Source: Cannabis sativa
Taxonomy: Eukaryota; Streptophyta; Magnoliopsida; Rosales; Cannabaceae
Direction of reading: 5' to 3'
Assembly (NCBI RefSeq): GCF_029168945.1
Contig: NC_083605.1
Location: 26,487,280-26,551,279 of the forward strand
Length of the DNA: 64,000 nucleotides
This document shows, one piece after another, positions 1 to 13,123 of this stretch (position 1 is the stretch's first letter; the number at the start of each line of letters is the position of its first letter). The translations under genes were made by a program, and so were the position numbers. The notes below the pieces were generated by a model. That model made no database searches. It was not told the DNA's origin and was given only the letters and a program-made list of their open reading frames with translations.

Positions 1-8
1 TGGGAGTT

Positions 9-1912
9 TGTTGGGTTTTATGCCCTTAATAAAACTCTTTACAATCTGATTAGTTATCAATATAAGAAATTTGAAGTGATTTATGTTTGCATGAATTTTA
101 CATGCTAATGGTTTAATATGTTTATTACATTTACACACAAAATCAGTTAAATCCAGATCATATGTTTATTCACAATTACAGTATCGTCAACACAGTGGAA
201 TGTGATTTTGATCATATGAATCAAAAGACTAAGTCCCTGTTTCATCAGTGTTTTGGATTTACACTAATGTGATAATCAGCGATGATGTGTACTTACACTT
301 GGAGTAGTGTTATGTTCTTTCCAGGACATTAGTAAAGTATACAAGTTTCGAATGTATGGAGTATACATTGGACTGGACCGATATTGCAACTTAGTTAAGA
401 TATTACAAACTTACCGTTATATCTTTCCAAGTCAATGTCAGTAGTTGATCTTAAGATTAAAAGAATCTAAATCCTGATATGCTTAGGCTCAACTCAGGAG
501 TACTATTCATGTTCTTTGATTTATTAGTTAAGCCTACTTTTGGGTTAGGGTGATACGTATATTTTGGGAACATGATAGTATGATTGAGTGGGAGTGCTGA
601 ACATAAATATGGAATCTATAGCTTCTACTGGTGTATAGAAGTCAAGTGATGATTCCCTTCGAGCTTAGCTAAATAGAAGTAAATGGATGAGCTCTTGTTT
701 AAGTGACTAGTTCTTAGATCACTAAACATCATTTACAGGTAGCTAAGTGTTTTAAGGGGCAAAATACATTGAGGAATGAGAACGGTAAAATTATCCCATC
801 TCGATGTAAATCATCTATATAGAGGATCTTTGATCACAATAAGATTATAATAATGGTTAAATGAGATAGCATATCTATATCGTGGAACATATAATATGCT
901 TTATATAAGTCTGACAGCATATAGATCCATGGTCCCCATTCTAAGTTCTAAGAGTGGATTCAACGAAGAATTAATAAGTAGGAATTTACTTAGTAAATTC
1001 GGTTCACTTATTGGAAGCTCAGCATATAGATCCATGGTCCCCATTCTAGTTGAGAATATGCTGCTTGTAAGACTCAATAATTGATTTGTGATTAATCAAT
1101 TATAATTCTAAAGTTAGACTATGTCTAATTTGTGAATTTTCACTAAGCAGGGGCGAAATTGTAAAGAAAATAGATTCTAGATTTATTTATTTATTAATGG
1201 ACTTTATATGTCTAATTAATAATTAAATTAAATGATAATATTATTTAATAATCTATTTTAGTTATTAAATAATTAGTTTTGGCATTTAAAAGGTTAGAAT
1301 TGAAAAATTGGCGTTTTTGAGAAAATAAAAATAAAATTTGTGAAAACTGCAAAACCAAGTGGGGCCCATTATACACACCATGGCCGGCCACTCAAAGTGG
1401 ATTTTCAAATTGATATTTTCATTATTTTAATGCCAAATAATTCCTAACCTAAACCTAGTAGTTGCCTATAAATAGAAAGTGATGGCTCAGTCAAATCATA
1501 AGTTTTCATAAGCTTTTCTTTCAGAAATTTCTCTCTTCAGAAAACTAAGCCTTCCTTTTTCTCTTCTTTGGCCGAACCTGTTCTCTCTCTTTTCTTCTCC
1601 ATAAATTTCGAACCTTAGTGATAGAGTAAGTGCCCACACACAGCAAGTGGTAACTCAATCATAGATTGGAAGACTGTGAAGGATTACACACAAAGAGAAG
1701 GATATTCGGGCTCAGATCTTGATAATACTCTGCGACAGAAAGGATACAAGGGTTAAAGATCTGAGTGGAAGGAGACATTAATTCCGCTGCATCAATGTAA
1801 GGTTTTCTTAACTTTATATGTGTTTATTTATCGTTTTAGAAAGTTCATATTTAGGGTGTTAAACAACATACTTGTGAGTAGATCTAAGATCCTGGTAAAA
1901 TAATATCCAACA
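9..1912 (+). mobile_element. 3' LTR of a Copia-type retrotransposon (family A), rest of element off the left edge
   Basis: The LTR begins TGTTGGGTTTTATGCCC and ends CCAACA, the same termini as four other copies in this window. The bases just before it (1-8, TGGGAGTT) match the end of the polypurine tract AAGTGGGAGTT found beside the other copies, so this is the 3' LTR of a plus-strand element. A TATAAATAG promoter box lies near 1469. This copy differs from the others at many positions and looks older. The following AATAT (1913-1917) would be one half of the target duplication; the other half is outside the window. Confidence 0.88.
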
Positions 1913-2626
1913 AATATAAAATAGGGGTAAGTTGAAAAATCCCTCTTTTATTAATCAATTAACGAAATTTACCTCTAATTTTTTTTAATTGAAACATACC
2001 TCCTGTTATATGTATTGTACCCAAAATACCCTGACATAAGGGAGTCACATGGAGAGTATCTTGAAGTGAAATGAGTAAAACTGGTACAATGTTTAAAAAA
2101 AGAGGTAAAAATAATAGACTTTAAAAAAGAGAGTAAAAATAAAAGAGTACAATATAAAAAGGGTATAGAGTCTAATTTCCTTTATAGAATATGTCCTTTC
2201 TAAATAAGTATAACAAAAATAGGACAAATTCAATACCATAAAAAAGTTCAAAAGACATAAAATACCATAAAAAATGAACCAACAAAAACATGGTATATTT
2301 TTCAAATATTGTTTCAAAAGCCCATATTAAGTCATAAACCACAACTTGACTTCAAATAATTCAACTAAGGCATCCTTTCTAATAACGTTATTTCCAAGAA
2401 ATTATTACATAGAGATATAAACAATGCCTATTTTCCTTTTTAATTACCCCACTTGTCCTACCCTGAAGGAGACTTCTCAACTTTGACCAATATTAATTAT
2501 ACGCGCACCATATAGATAAATATAAAGGTTTACATAGAAAGAACCCAAAGATTAAAGCCGGTCTTCTCATATCGTTTATCCTTCCTCTCTCTCCCTTCTC
2601 AGTTGTCTGTTTCATTTGATTCATAG
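1913..2626. other. intergenic DNA upstream of the membrane-protein gene
   Basis: No long reading frame and no terminal repeats recognised. The stretch is AT-rich with short G/A-rich runs on either strand. The last 110 bases hold the promoter and 5' leader of the gene at 2627. A W-box core TTGACC at 2483-2488 lies just before the TATA box. Confidence 0.6.
2521..2526 (+). promoter_or_regulatory. TATA box of the membrane-protein gene
   Basis: TATAAA lies 106 bases before the ATG at 2627, a usual spacing for a plant core promoter with a short leader. The leader downstream is CT-rich (2580-2600), common in plant 5' UTRs. The position is an inference from motif and distance. Confidence 0.5.
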
Positions 2627-3634
2627 ATGGATTTAGAGCAAGAAGAGATGCAATTCCTTGGAGTGTTTGATATACTTAAAGAAGCCTACAAAATCATCCT
2701 CACATGTAGAAAAATCTTCAGCCAAATAACGCTTACCTTAATCATCCCTCTATCCCTCTTGATTTTAATCCACATAGAAGTCTCTGACATCCTTTTCCGC
2801 AACATAATCCACAACCAGGTCGACCTGGTGGATACCCAAGTCGGAACACCCAAGTACAACACCCTCTCTCGCCACATCTCCTCCGAATGGACCTATCTTT
2901 GGCTCTTCAAAGGTCTTTACTTCACTTTCCTCCTCATCTTCTCCCTCCTCTCCACCTCTGCAGTCGTCTACACCGTTGCCTCGGTCTACACCGCCCGAGA
3001 ATTATCCTTCAAAAAGGTCATCAGTGTCGTTCCCAAGGTTTGGAAGCGCCTCATGATAACCTTCTTGTGGACCTTCCTGGCCTTCTTCCTCTACAACTTC
3101 CTCGCCTTAATTATATTGGTTATCTTTACTGTTATAATGGTTGAATATTCATTCCAGCCGGGGTTGGTTATGCTTGTCGTTTTGGGGTTGTTGTATGTTG
3201 TAGGAAACATATACATGAGTCTGATTTGGCAGCTGGCCTCTGTCGTTTCTGTTCTTGAAGAAGTTCGTGGGATTCAAGCCATGAAGAAGAGCAAAGCGTT
3301 GATCAAGGGAAAGATGTGGACATCCATTTTCTTATTTGGGATTCTCACAGTTTTCAGCTTCCTCTTCCAATTCACCTTTCAGAAGCTTGTCGTTCACGGA
3401 TGGTCGTTTGGGTTGTTTGGTAGAGCAGCATACGGTGTCGTTTGCTTGTTGGTCTTCGTCGTGTTGATGCTTTTGGGGCTTGTTACACAGACCATTCTTT
3501 ACTTCGTTTGCAAATCTTATCACCATGAGAACATAGACAAGTCAGCTCTTTCCAATCACCTTGAGGTTTATCTACTCGGAGAATATGTCCCTCTCAAGAC
3601 CAAGGATGTTCAACTTCAACACTTTGAAGTTTAA
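2627..3634 (+). CDS. Six-pass plant membrane protein of unknown function (At4g19950/At5g44860-like)
   Basis: This is an intact 335-codon single-exon gene. The start MDLEQEEMQFLG and the following KIFSQIT region match the conserved N-terminus of a plant-only family of uncharacterised membrane proteins; some members carry the doubtful database name polyadenylate-binding protein 1-B-binding protein. About six hydrophobic segments are visible, near residues 35-55, 93-122, 140-165, 175-200, 233-255 and 263-295, so an integral membrane location is likely. No signal peptide or catalytic motif is seen. The C-terminus is short and polar. The start was chosen because it carries the family N-terminal motif and lies just after a TATA box and CT-rich leader. 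It is the only complete host gene here, flanked by transposons on both sides. The function is unknown; the family assignment is from memory of the family pattern. Confidence 0.88.
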   Translation: MDLEQEEMQFLGVFDILKEAYKIILTCRKIFSQITLTLIIPLSLLILIHIEVSDILFRNIIHNQVDLVDTQVGTPKYNTLSRHISSEWTYLWLFKGLYFTFLLIFSLLSTSAVVYTVASVYTARELSFKKVISVVPKVWKRLMITFLWTFLAFFLYNFLALIILVIFTVIMVEYSFQPGLVMLVVLGLLYVVGNIYMSLIWQLASVVSVLEEVRGIQAMKKSKALIKGKMWTSIFLFGILTVFSFLFQFTFQKLVVHGWSFGLFGRAAYGVVCLLVFVVLMLLGLVTQTILYFVCKSYHHENIDKSALSNHLEVYLLGEYVPLKTKDVQLQHFEV

Positions 3635-4263
3635 TTTTTTGATCATCATTTACTTATCTGTGTGTGATCAAGTCTTAATCTGTTGTTGTCCTTTGGTTTT
3701 CTTTTAGAGTATATAATTTAATTACATACTAGTTATAAATAAGATATGATGAATCTGGATTCCACTGCATTAATGAAAAGAAGAAACACATTTTTTTGCC
3801 CAAATCAATTGTTTGGCCTTACTTTATTAGTTTTCCATGAACACATCTTTTTCCTTGCAAACCGTTGCTATTTAATAAACTAAATAACTATTTAATTGAA
3901 ATGGTCAATTTTTTATTTTTTTTTTCCGTTTTTCTTTTTTTCTATTTGAGGTGTGTGAGAATCATTGACGAAGCTATAAATTGTAGGTGAGCCAGCTCCC
4001 TCACCTCAATTATTTTACATCTTCATATATATGCTAATTCACACATAAATTAATTTCATTCTCATATTGTGTTGACCCCGGACCTTGCTAGGGACTGAGC
4101 GATAATTTCAATCGTTTATGATGTTTCGTGGGCAATTTGTTAAATTCTTTGGCCAAGAATATTTCAAAATAAAATAAATATTCAAAAGTAATTAATTAAT
4201 TATATAAATAATAAAATTACAAATTTTTATAAAGTAGAATTAACATATCTATTCTATACAAAA
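3635..4263. other. 3' UTR and downstream AT-rich spacer
   Basis: This is the likely 3' UTR of the membrane-protein gene. Near-consensus polyadenylation signals (AATAA variants near 3736 and AATAAA near 3876) are present, but the exact site cannot be fixed. The rest, to the Helitron-like end at 4264, is AT-rich spacer without a gene. Confidence 0.5.
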
Positions 4264-4461
4264 CTAGTTAACAATCCACGCTTCGCGCAGGATGTTTAGG
4301 GTGTGTTTGGAAGTAACTGTGTAATTACTAGCTAGGGTAATTACTAGGATAGTAATTACATAATTTAGTAATTACACTATATTTTAAAATTCAAGGTGTA
4401 TTTTGATATGAGGTGGTAATTACATATGAATTCCTAATATATTGTTTGGCAAAATAGTTAG

Positions 4462-4876
4462 TGTTGCCCCTGATTTTGCCCAATGTACGTGGACCAACCA
4501 GACAAGGACACGTGGATCAAGCAAGTTACAAAATCAGCTAAGTCTTTGTGTCGTAAGGCAGCGTCCAGGACGTAGCTCCCGGAGAAGGCGTATGGAACCC
4601 CATATGCTCCCGGAAGCTCGAGTAATGCTAAGGCATCTCCGCGAGGTGTCAGGTCTCTCCTGAGCAATCAAGTCGCATTAAATGTCGCATGGGAGGAAGC
4701 GTGTTGGGACTGCTACACGCAATAAAGTCTGACGGCATAACCTCCAACCAACAGCTACAAAGTAATGATCATTTAAGTCTAGCGACGGCTACACTGTGAA
4801 GAGTCACATCAGTCAAAAGGCAATAAGGACATTCCACATAAAAACCCTACAACACCTAGGGATTTGACCATGCATT
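4462..4876 (+). repeat. 5' LTR of the Tat element, left part
   Basis: This is the first 415 bases of the 5' LTR. It matches the 3' LTR from 27916 onward and stops exactly at the GCATT target site of the nested Copia element; the LTR resumes at 15036. Confidence 0.93.
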
Positions 4877-6768
4877 TGTTGGAATTTATTTTACCAGGAT
4901 CTTAGATCTACTCACAAGTATGTTTATTAACATCCTAAATAAGAACTTTCTAAAACGATAAATTAAACACATATAAAGTTTAAGAAACCTTACATTGGGT
5001 GCAGCGGAATAATATGACTCCTTCCGTTCAGATATCTAGCCCTTGATTCCTTTACGTAGCGAGCATTATCAATATCTGAACCTGGATCTCTTTCTCTGAA
5101 TCTTTTATGCTGAAACTCCTTTGCTGATGATCTTTCTTCACGATCTTCCTCACTATGATTGAGGTATCACTTGATGTGTGTGGGCACTACTGTAATCACT
5201 AAGGATTTCGAAATTCTCAAGAGGGAAGAGAAGAAGTGACAGCTAAAGATAGGGAGAGAGAAGGCTCAGGTTTTTCTCTGAAGGAAAAATAGAAAATTTA
5301 AGTGTGATTTTCCTGAAGCCTTCACTATCTATTTATAGCATTCCACTAGGGTTAGGTTTGAATTATTTGGCATTAAAATAATGAAAATATCAGTTTAAAT
5401 TTCCTACAAAAGTGGCAGGCCCTATACTAGTGGATTTGGGCCTCACTTTTTGCAATTTTGCAGTTTTACCTTTTCTGCACCTGATTTTCTCAAAAACGCC
5501 AATTTTCAAATTCAACCATTTAAATGCCAATTCTAACTATTTAATAACTATAAATAATTATTAAATAATATTGTCATTTATCATATTTATTAATTGAACC
5601 ATACAAAGTATCATAATTAACAAATATGCCCCTATAAACTCTTTCTTTACAATTTCGCCCTTACTTAGTGAAAAATTCACAAATAGACATAGTCTAATTT
5701 GAGAATTATAATTGATTAATCAAAACCAATTACATGAGTCTTACAAGCAATATTATCTCAACTAGTGGGGGGACCATGGGTCTATATAACCGAGCTTCCA
5801 ATAAGTAGATCAAGAATTTAGCACTAAAATTCACTAACTTATTAATTCTTCGTTGAATCCACGCATAGAACTTAGAATTGCACTCTCAGTATATAGAATG
5901 CTCTATATGTTCCACCATATAGACACATCATTAGTTATCCATTGTTATAATCCTAATTTGATCAATGATCCTCTATATGAATGATCTACACTGTAAAGGG
6001 ATTAAATTACCGTTACACCCTACAATGTATTTATTCCTTAAAACACTTGACCCCGTATAAATGATATTTCAGCTTATGTGAAATGAGTACTCCACCATTT
6101 ATGTTCGTTTGGTCAAGCTCGAAGGAGATCATCCTTTGCTTACTATTCGCCAGATAGAAGCTATAGATTCCATGTTTATGATAGCGCTCCCACTCAATTG
6201 CACTACCGTGTTCCCAAAATGTACGTATCACCCTGACCTAAAAGTAGGCTTAACTAACAAATCAAAGAACACGAATAGCCTTTCAAGATTGAGCCTAATC
6301 ATAACAGGATTAAGAACATTTGATCTAGGATCAACTAGGCGATATTGACTTGAATAGATATTACGGTAAGTTTAATAAATCTAAGTCAAAGTTCAATATC
6401 GGTCCCTTCCGATGCATACTCCATGCATCCAACCTGAGCTTTACTTTAACCAATGTTCTGGAAAGAACATAGTATTTCTCCAAATACAAGTAAACTCTTG
6501 TTGTAGATTATCATATCAGTAAAACCCTGTGTCTGATAAATCTAGGAAACTTTACTCACATAGTCATGTTTACTTTCCAATGTGTTGACGGCACAATAAA
6601 CAGGATCAAGTATGTGAAAAGGGTTTCAGATGAATTTATACATTATGTACATATAATCATGAAATAAATCATGTGAACCATGCAACATTAAATGTTATTT
6701 CTGATCAACATTAATAAGTACATCTGATTATATTGAAATGAGTTTTATTTAGGGCATAAAACCCAACA
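4877..6768 (-). repeat. 3' LTR of nested Copia family A element
   Basis: It starts TGTTGG and ends CCAACA as read on the plus strand. A TATAAATAG box lies on the minus strand near 5332. The few differences from the partner LTR include a small cluster near 5052 and one base near 6494. Confidence 0.93.
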
Positions 6769-9400
6769 AACTCCCACTTGCACTAATATAAAACAAAAAG
6801 TGCGTTTCAAATAATCTCAACACCTTGATATACAAATCAAGTGTAGTAGTAGTAAACTCCTCGTAATAGGATATGAAAAGTTGAATTAACCACAACCTTT
6901 TCTCCACCATTACTCTTCCTTAATCACAAAATCATTGATAATGTGAAATTCCTATCTATATGTCTACTCTCTTGGGATACTGGATTCTATATCTTTGGCA
7001 ACTACTTTTGGTTAATCAGGAAATTAACACTAGTAGTTTAAGGCAATTTGGAATGATGCCAAAAATGTATAGAACTTTCCTTAGACTGAATAAGTACCTT
7101 TCCTGCAGCTTTAACATTCAGTCTCTCTCTGGTAGACCTAGAGACTTCAGATAGGTTTTTACACTTCTCTAAAATCACTATTCCACCCCCAGAGTAACCA
7201 CCATCTTATCAGAAAGATTTACTAGCACAAAGGCAAATTTCGAAATCTGATATGGTGTAGTCTAAGAGTTTTAAACACACCCTTATAGACTAACATATAG
7301 TTCCTCTTCTTAATCTTAAAATTTACTTGATTGTCTTCCAATGTTCTTCTCCTGGATTAATCTGATACCTACTCATTACTCCCACTCAACGAGCGGAGTG
7401 TCTGGTCTAAGGCATACAAAAGCATATCTAAGACCTCTCACTGTTGATGTAAGAAATTCTTTCATGGCTTTATCTTTTCTGGAATAGTTAAGACTTTTCC
7501 TTAGATAAATAAAATCTGTACCTAAGAAGTTGTGAAGCTTCTATAGATTGCCATTAGAAAGAAAATGCTTCAGCATCTTACTAAAGTATGTTGCTTGCAT
7601 TAGAGTAAGTAATTACTAGGTATACCACAAGCCATAAGTTTAGATAAACTCAAACCTTTAATACTAGGAACATGAAGTTTTGTTAAGTCCATTGAATAGA
7701 CTTATAAACAAAAATTTCCTTTTATGTCCTTGTAATAGAAAACTTTAGGTTATTCCATGTGAATGGATTAAACCATAGTTCTATTGGCTTTCTTCTTAGT
7801 TTCTTATCTTGACAATCCATTACTTGTTTAAACTCACAATGGATTTTAACCACTAGTGTCTCCCAAGTCATAAGAAGGTGAGTTCCTAGAAACTCTCCCA
7901 CTACGACAAGGTACCGTGAATTATGTCGAAGAAAACTAAATGGTATTAACCTCTTTGGTTGTGACAAGACAACAGAGGCAGTGGGATCATCATATATTAT
8001 ATAAGATGATAGAACACTTTTGGAATCAAGAATTAAATATCTCCTTTATTTGCTACTTGTTTTTCAGACTTAGTCATTTTCTTAGAAAAGTAGTATTTGT
8101 TTGAACAAACACTTTCTTATCTATTGACAATGGGATGGTCCACCCCTAATCACTTAGAATAGCTAAGAAACCATGGTTAACAGTTCTAGCTTTTCTTAAG
8201 ATTTTGATTAGGTCATCCATGAATCTAGTAATGATTTACACTAAGTATACAACCATTACATCATTCTGAAATTGTATTACCATAGAAGGAATTAGGCAAC
8301 GACTAGTAACTAATCATCAATATGCAACTCGAAATTTTTGGGGAGGTAAGTTTGGATATAATTCAAAAATCAATTTAATGATCTTTGAACTGCATATCTA
8401 CTAACTATTTCTCCACCCCTATCAGTTCGCAAGATCTTTAACCACTTACCTTAATGGTTTTAACCATTGCTAGAAATTAATGAAATTTTTCAAACATTTC
8501 AAATTTCTTTGCTAAAAGGTATAATCTAGAGTTATCGTTTTAAGAATACAACGAAAAACTCATATCCACCCCTGAATGTACATCCATCTGCGAATGAGAT
8601 GAACTACTTTCAGTGGATATAGGCATATTAACTCTTTGCAGAGATTGATCTTGTCAAATCTACTATGAACAAGATACAAATGCCATAGATGAAAAAAAAT
8701 TGGTAGTGTCTATTGATGACATAGGTTTAGCTACATCAAAGAGTTCTTAGAATACTGCAAGTGGATCCTGGTCACAGAATACCTAACTCATATTCCATAC
8801 AGTTTGAATCCATTAATAGAAGATGGATATTAAACACTTGAGAAAGTGTAACTGTATTGTATCTGGAATTAGAAATATAAAGTAATTTCTGTTTGGATTC
8901 TAAAATTAAAGTCAAAGACTTAAATTTATACCAAATATTATGAGTAATTCTATCTTGGACCAGGACTACTAATACAAACTCTAAGTCAGATTTGCCCATA
9001 CAAGTAGGAGATTTCTAAGATTGAGGATTTAAATCAATTGGGAATAGAATTTCGGGATTATAATCATATGCGTCATATAAAATGACATGAAATGATTTAT
9101 AGACCATTCATCCAATGATATGTTTTGAAAGCTAATAAGCTAAGAGGAATTAGGATAATTTCGTTTAAAATAAGAATCCAACGATGCTTCGATTAGCGAA
9201 AGTCAAAGTAATCTTATTTATATAATCTTCTTGTTTCATATCGTAAAAATACTAGTCTAAGGTGTCATCAATTGATGAACAGCTAGATGTCGCATATACA
9301 ATATTTATCTTTCGAGATCTTACACTATTATGTATGTCTAATGGTGAAAATCCATTAGGGATTTATCTCATTAGATAAACACGCCAAGTTAGACCAACAA
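6769..9400 (-). pseudogene. Decayed Copia pol (integrase, RT-RNase H remnants)
   Basis: Reading the minus strand gives broken but recognisable Copia pol pieces. The integrase-core motif LRTDRGGEI lies within 8406-8438. A piece resembling the RT/RNase H junction (YAFVCLRPDT, with a following NPGEEHW-like stretch) lies near 7360-7440. An 81-codon open piece sits at 7722-7967. Stops and frameshifts separate all of these and no gag zinc knuckle was found. The same broken layout recurs in the copy at 54078-56800, so the decay probably predates the last transposition. Integrase and RT would normally copy and insert the element; this copy cannot supply them. Confidence 0.65.
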
Positions 9401-12400
9401 TGAAGATTCGAAATTAAACTACAACTTAATAACAGAAAATAACATGGTTCAATATAAATGCATACACAATTCAGAAATTATAAGCGTATAGCAAGTAGGA
9501 ATGACAAGTGAAAATACTAAAACTTATAATCCTAAATAATTTCTAAGGTTTTCAACAAACTGATATCAGTGTCCCGTTTAGGCGAGAGTCAAAGCTACCA
9601 TTCATTGAATAGAGTTGTCAGCTCGTCTAAAATGTTAAACATTCTAGCAACCTTTTATTCGATCAAGATTGGAAGTCAGCGTTGTCCCGTTTAGGCGAGA
9701 GTCAAGGCAATTCTATCTTATGAGCTTCCACCATTGTTTCGGAATTTGCAAGTCAAGTATGGTCGCCACCATTAGGGTGATCCATACCATACAAAACACT
9801 TACAAACTACTTATCATGCGAGGTTAAACGGTGCGAAATTGCTAATGAACGTTCCTCCATTAGGGAGGATTACTCACTAAAACAAACGCGGTGTAAAACC
9901 CACAATGGAGATCGAATATCTTAATAATAAAGCTCATTATTTAAAGAGAGTTGTATTTTCTTTGATTCTCTTTATTTATTCTATTTATTTTAAATATATA
10001 TTTATTTAATTAAAATTTCCAATTTAGAATGAAAAATTCTAAATATAAATTTTAATTTAATATTTATAAATTTTACTGAGATGGATATGAAAATAACATG
10101 AATTATTTCCATCTTAATAATAATTTCCAATAAATATTTAGAAAAATATTCAATTTAAGTTGTTACAAAATTAATTTAAATTAATTTACAACTCAAATTT
10201 TATTTTCTATAAATATATATATTGCATTTCGAAAAATTAAAGTATTTAAGAATACAATTTTCGAAAAATGCATGTTAAAATAAAAAATAAATCCTGGAAA
10301 AAATTATTCTAATTTAATGTTGGCCCAAAATTAATTAATAAAATTAATTTACAACAAAAAAAATATAATTTTCCTATTTAATTAAATATATAAGAAAAAT
10401 TTCAAATATTTAAGTATGATGATGAAAATCAACTTAAATATTAATTTTCTATTTAATTAAATACACTAGAAAAATACTTCAAGCAAAAATATCACCTATC
10501 TAGATTTTCCTTTGACTAATTAATTCAATTTCTAATAATATACTTTAATTCAATTTATTTTAAATTAATCAATAAATGAAAAAATCATTGATTTAAGTTG
10601 ATCCAAGAATTAATTAAAATAAATAATTAATTTACAACTTAATCTATTTTTCAAGATAAAATTCGAAATTCTAGCATTTAAGAAATGCAATTTCGAAAAT
10701 TGATTAATAAAATAAAGAAAAAATATATTTTGAAAATTATTTAAATTTAGTTGAAAAAATAAATTTCAACTAAAAATAATTTTCTATTTAATTAAATGTC
10801 ATGAAAAAGAAATATTTAAGTATGATGATAAAATCAACTTAGATATTTAATTTTCAAATTAATTAAATGTATTAAATTCAAGAAATAAATAATTAAGTGT
10901 AGAGAATGCTTAATTATTAATTTCTAGTTTAATACTAGGAAAAATATACTTAAAATAAATTGTACCAAAATTAATTAAATAATTAATTTCACAATTTATA
11001 ATATTTTCCTATTTAATATTAGAAATAATAAGTAGTCTAGAAATAACTATCTAGAAAATATCTTATTTGACTAAGTATCTTTTCCACAAAATTTGAAAAA
11101 AAATATCTAATTTAAGTTGTATTAGAAAAAATCTAGAACTTAAATATATTTCAAATTTAAATTTAATTAAATATCAAAAATTAAGTTGTAACCACTTAAT
11201 TTGAAAATATTCCATTTTAAGTTAATATTCGAAAAGATATTAACTTAAAAAATATCTAAAGAATCTTAATAACCAATGCCTAAAATTCCTCAACTTAATT
11301 TTGAAATTTGAAATTCAAAAGATATTCAGATTTAAGTTGGTTAGTTGTAGATAACTAAATATCAACTTAAATAGGAATATTTAATGAAAAATTTAAATTA
11401 GGCTTCAGAAAGAATCTAGATGGTTATAATTCTATATTTAATTAAATACAAGAAAATACATATAGTTTAGCTTAGAATAAAGAATTCTTTAAACTATAAT
11501 TTTCTTAAATTAATTTCAAAATAAATGAAATTAATTATGTTGCTAATCAATTTTATTAGGTTAAACTAGTTTAATTAACCTAGTACAGTCATTCAAATCA
11601 GGCAAATGGGCCTTCACAATTGGGGTGGTTTGTGTGAGGGGGTGCTGGGTTCAGTATGTCGTACCCACTTCTATGGCTCCCAACTCTCACACAAGGCCCA
11701 AAAGAGAGGAATTTAACCTTAATAAGAACAACTGTTATTAATTGAATAAGCCCAATAACTAAATGGGCCTAAATAAATTCTATAAAAAACTATGATAATT
11801 TATTTTAGCAACATTAACCTATATGCATCTATAAAAAAAATTAAACACATAGGCTCACACAGGCACACTTTGGATGGGTCCTATCATGTTGCTAGGTCAT
11901 ACACAGATGAAAGAAGATTGTAAATTATACCTGTTACAAATTATTATCTTGACCAAGGGAGCCATCAGATCATTAGATCTGGCAAAAAGTAACCATGGCT
12001 ATTTGCAATCAAGTAATAATAGGTTTTAAAAACTTACAAACAAGCTAAAACACATACTCCTGCAACAGGGTTAGCTGGATAGTTGGATGTAGGATTTATG
12101 TAATTTTAAATTAAAAATTAAAAAAAAAAATTCGAAAATTTTTAAAAAAATTTGAAAAAATTCGAAATTTTAAATAATAATTTAAAATTAAACCTACAAT
12201 TTTTGAAAAATTAGGTTTCAACCAACCTAAATATCATTTCAAAAATTTGCTAACTACTTTTAAATTTTAAATATTATTTTATAAATAAAAATTAAATAAA
12301 AAATTAGAAAAGATAAATAAATATCTTTTTCAAATTTTAAATGTAATTTAAATAAATAAAATAACAAAATTAAAAAAATTAGCAAAATATCTTATATCTA

Positions 12401-13123
12401 TTTAAAATTACATGATTATAAATATCTTATTTTAAATTTAAATATGGTCAAAATATCTAAAAAGATTTAATTAAAAAATCTTAAAAGATAAGATATTTTT
12501 AAAATATCTTAAAAGATATTATAAATATCTTTAAAAGATATTATAAATATCTTAAAAGATCTGACCTTAAATTTAAAAAAATATAATCAAATTTAAAAAT
12601 AAGATAGATTTTTAAGCAAAAAGATAAATACTAATTCTATTCAAATTCAAATTACACTAATATCTTGAATTAAATTAAAAAAAAATTAAATTAATTCAAA
12701 ATGATAATTAGAATTGAATTAGGAATAGTAATAGTACATATACAAAACCATACAAAAAATTGGAAGCTAATTCCATGAAAAAGTATGAAAAATTGAAGAA
12801 AAAAGGAAAAATTCGAAACTGTACGGACAGTTCTGCGATCGCAGGAAACTATCAAGACTTTCCGATTTTGTCAAATCTTCAAAAAATCATAACTAATTCA
12901 AATAAAATCCAAATTGAGTTCTGTAAAAGGCTAACTTGCTTAATTTTTTCCATAATATCCAATAAAAATAATTCCAGAAACGAAATCACAATTATTTTTC
13001 ACGAAAATTTCACAAACATCAATCAATCATCAAATAACACTCAATACAACATGATACCATCCAAAGAACATACAAACAATCGTTTTAAAGTCCAAATTTC
13101 TTGCAAGTAAATCAATTACCATG
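9401..13123. other. Non-coding interior of Copia family A: 22-bp repeats and a 3-kb AT-rich block
   Basis: The core GTCCCGTTTAGGCGAGAGTC occurs twice (9571 and 9684) and again in the other copy (56903). From about 9950 to 12760 the DNA is extremely AT-rich with repeated AATTAATTT words and near-palindromic AAGATATTATAAATATCTT units (12485-12560). A GC-rich island with imperfect inverted arms lies at 11606-11700. The 116-codon open frame at 12760-13110 has no recognisable domain and biased low-complexity composition, so I do not call it a gene. Confidence 0.6.

Noticed and set aside
896..1084. 62-codon frame containing a repeated peptide
   Set aside because: It lies within the LTR. The repeat reflects a local duplication of AGCATATAGATCCATGGTCC in the LTR, not a protein repeat.
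2093..2317. 74-codon minus-strand frame
   Set aside because: Phe/Tyr/Leu-rich translation of A-rich DNA; no conserved pattern and no splice or promoter context.
6031..6348. Overlapping open frames of 66 and 79 codons on both strands, repeated at 14293-14610, 24908-25243 and 53371-53658
   Set aside because: They lie inside Copia family A LTRs and recur only because the LTR itself is repeated. No domain is recognisable, both strands are open at once, and no promoter is placed to express them.
12760..13110. 116-codon open frame
   Set aside because: Low-complexity Lys/Asn/Ile-rich translation in AT-rich retroelement interior, next to the primer site; no recognisable family.
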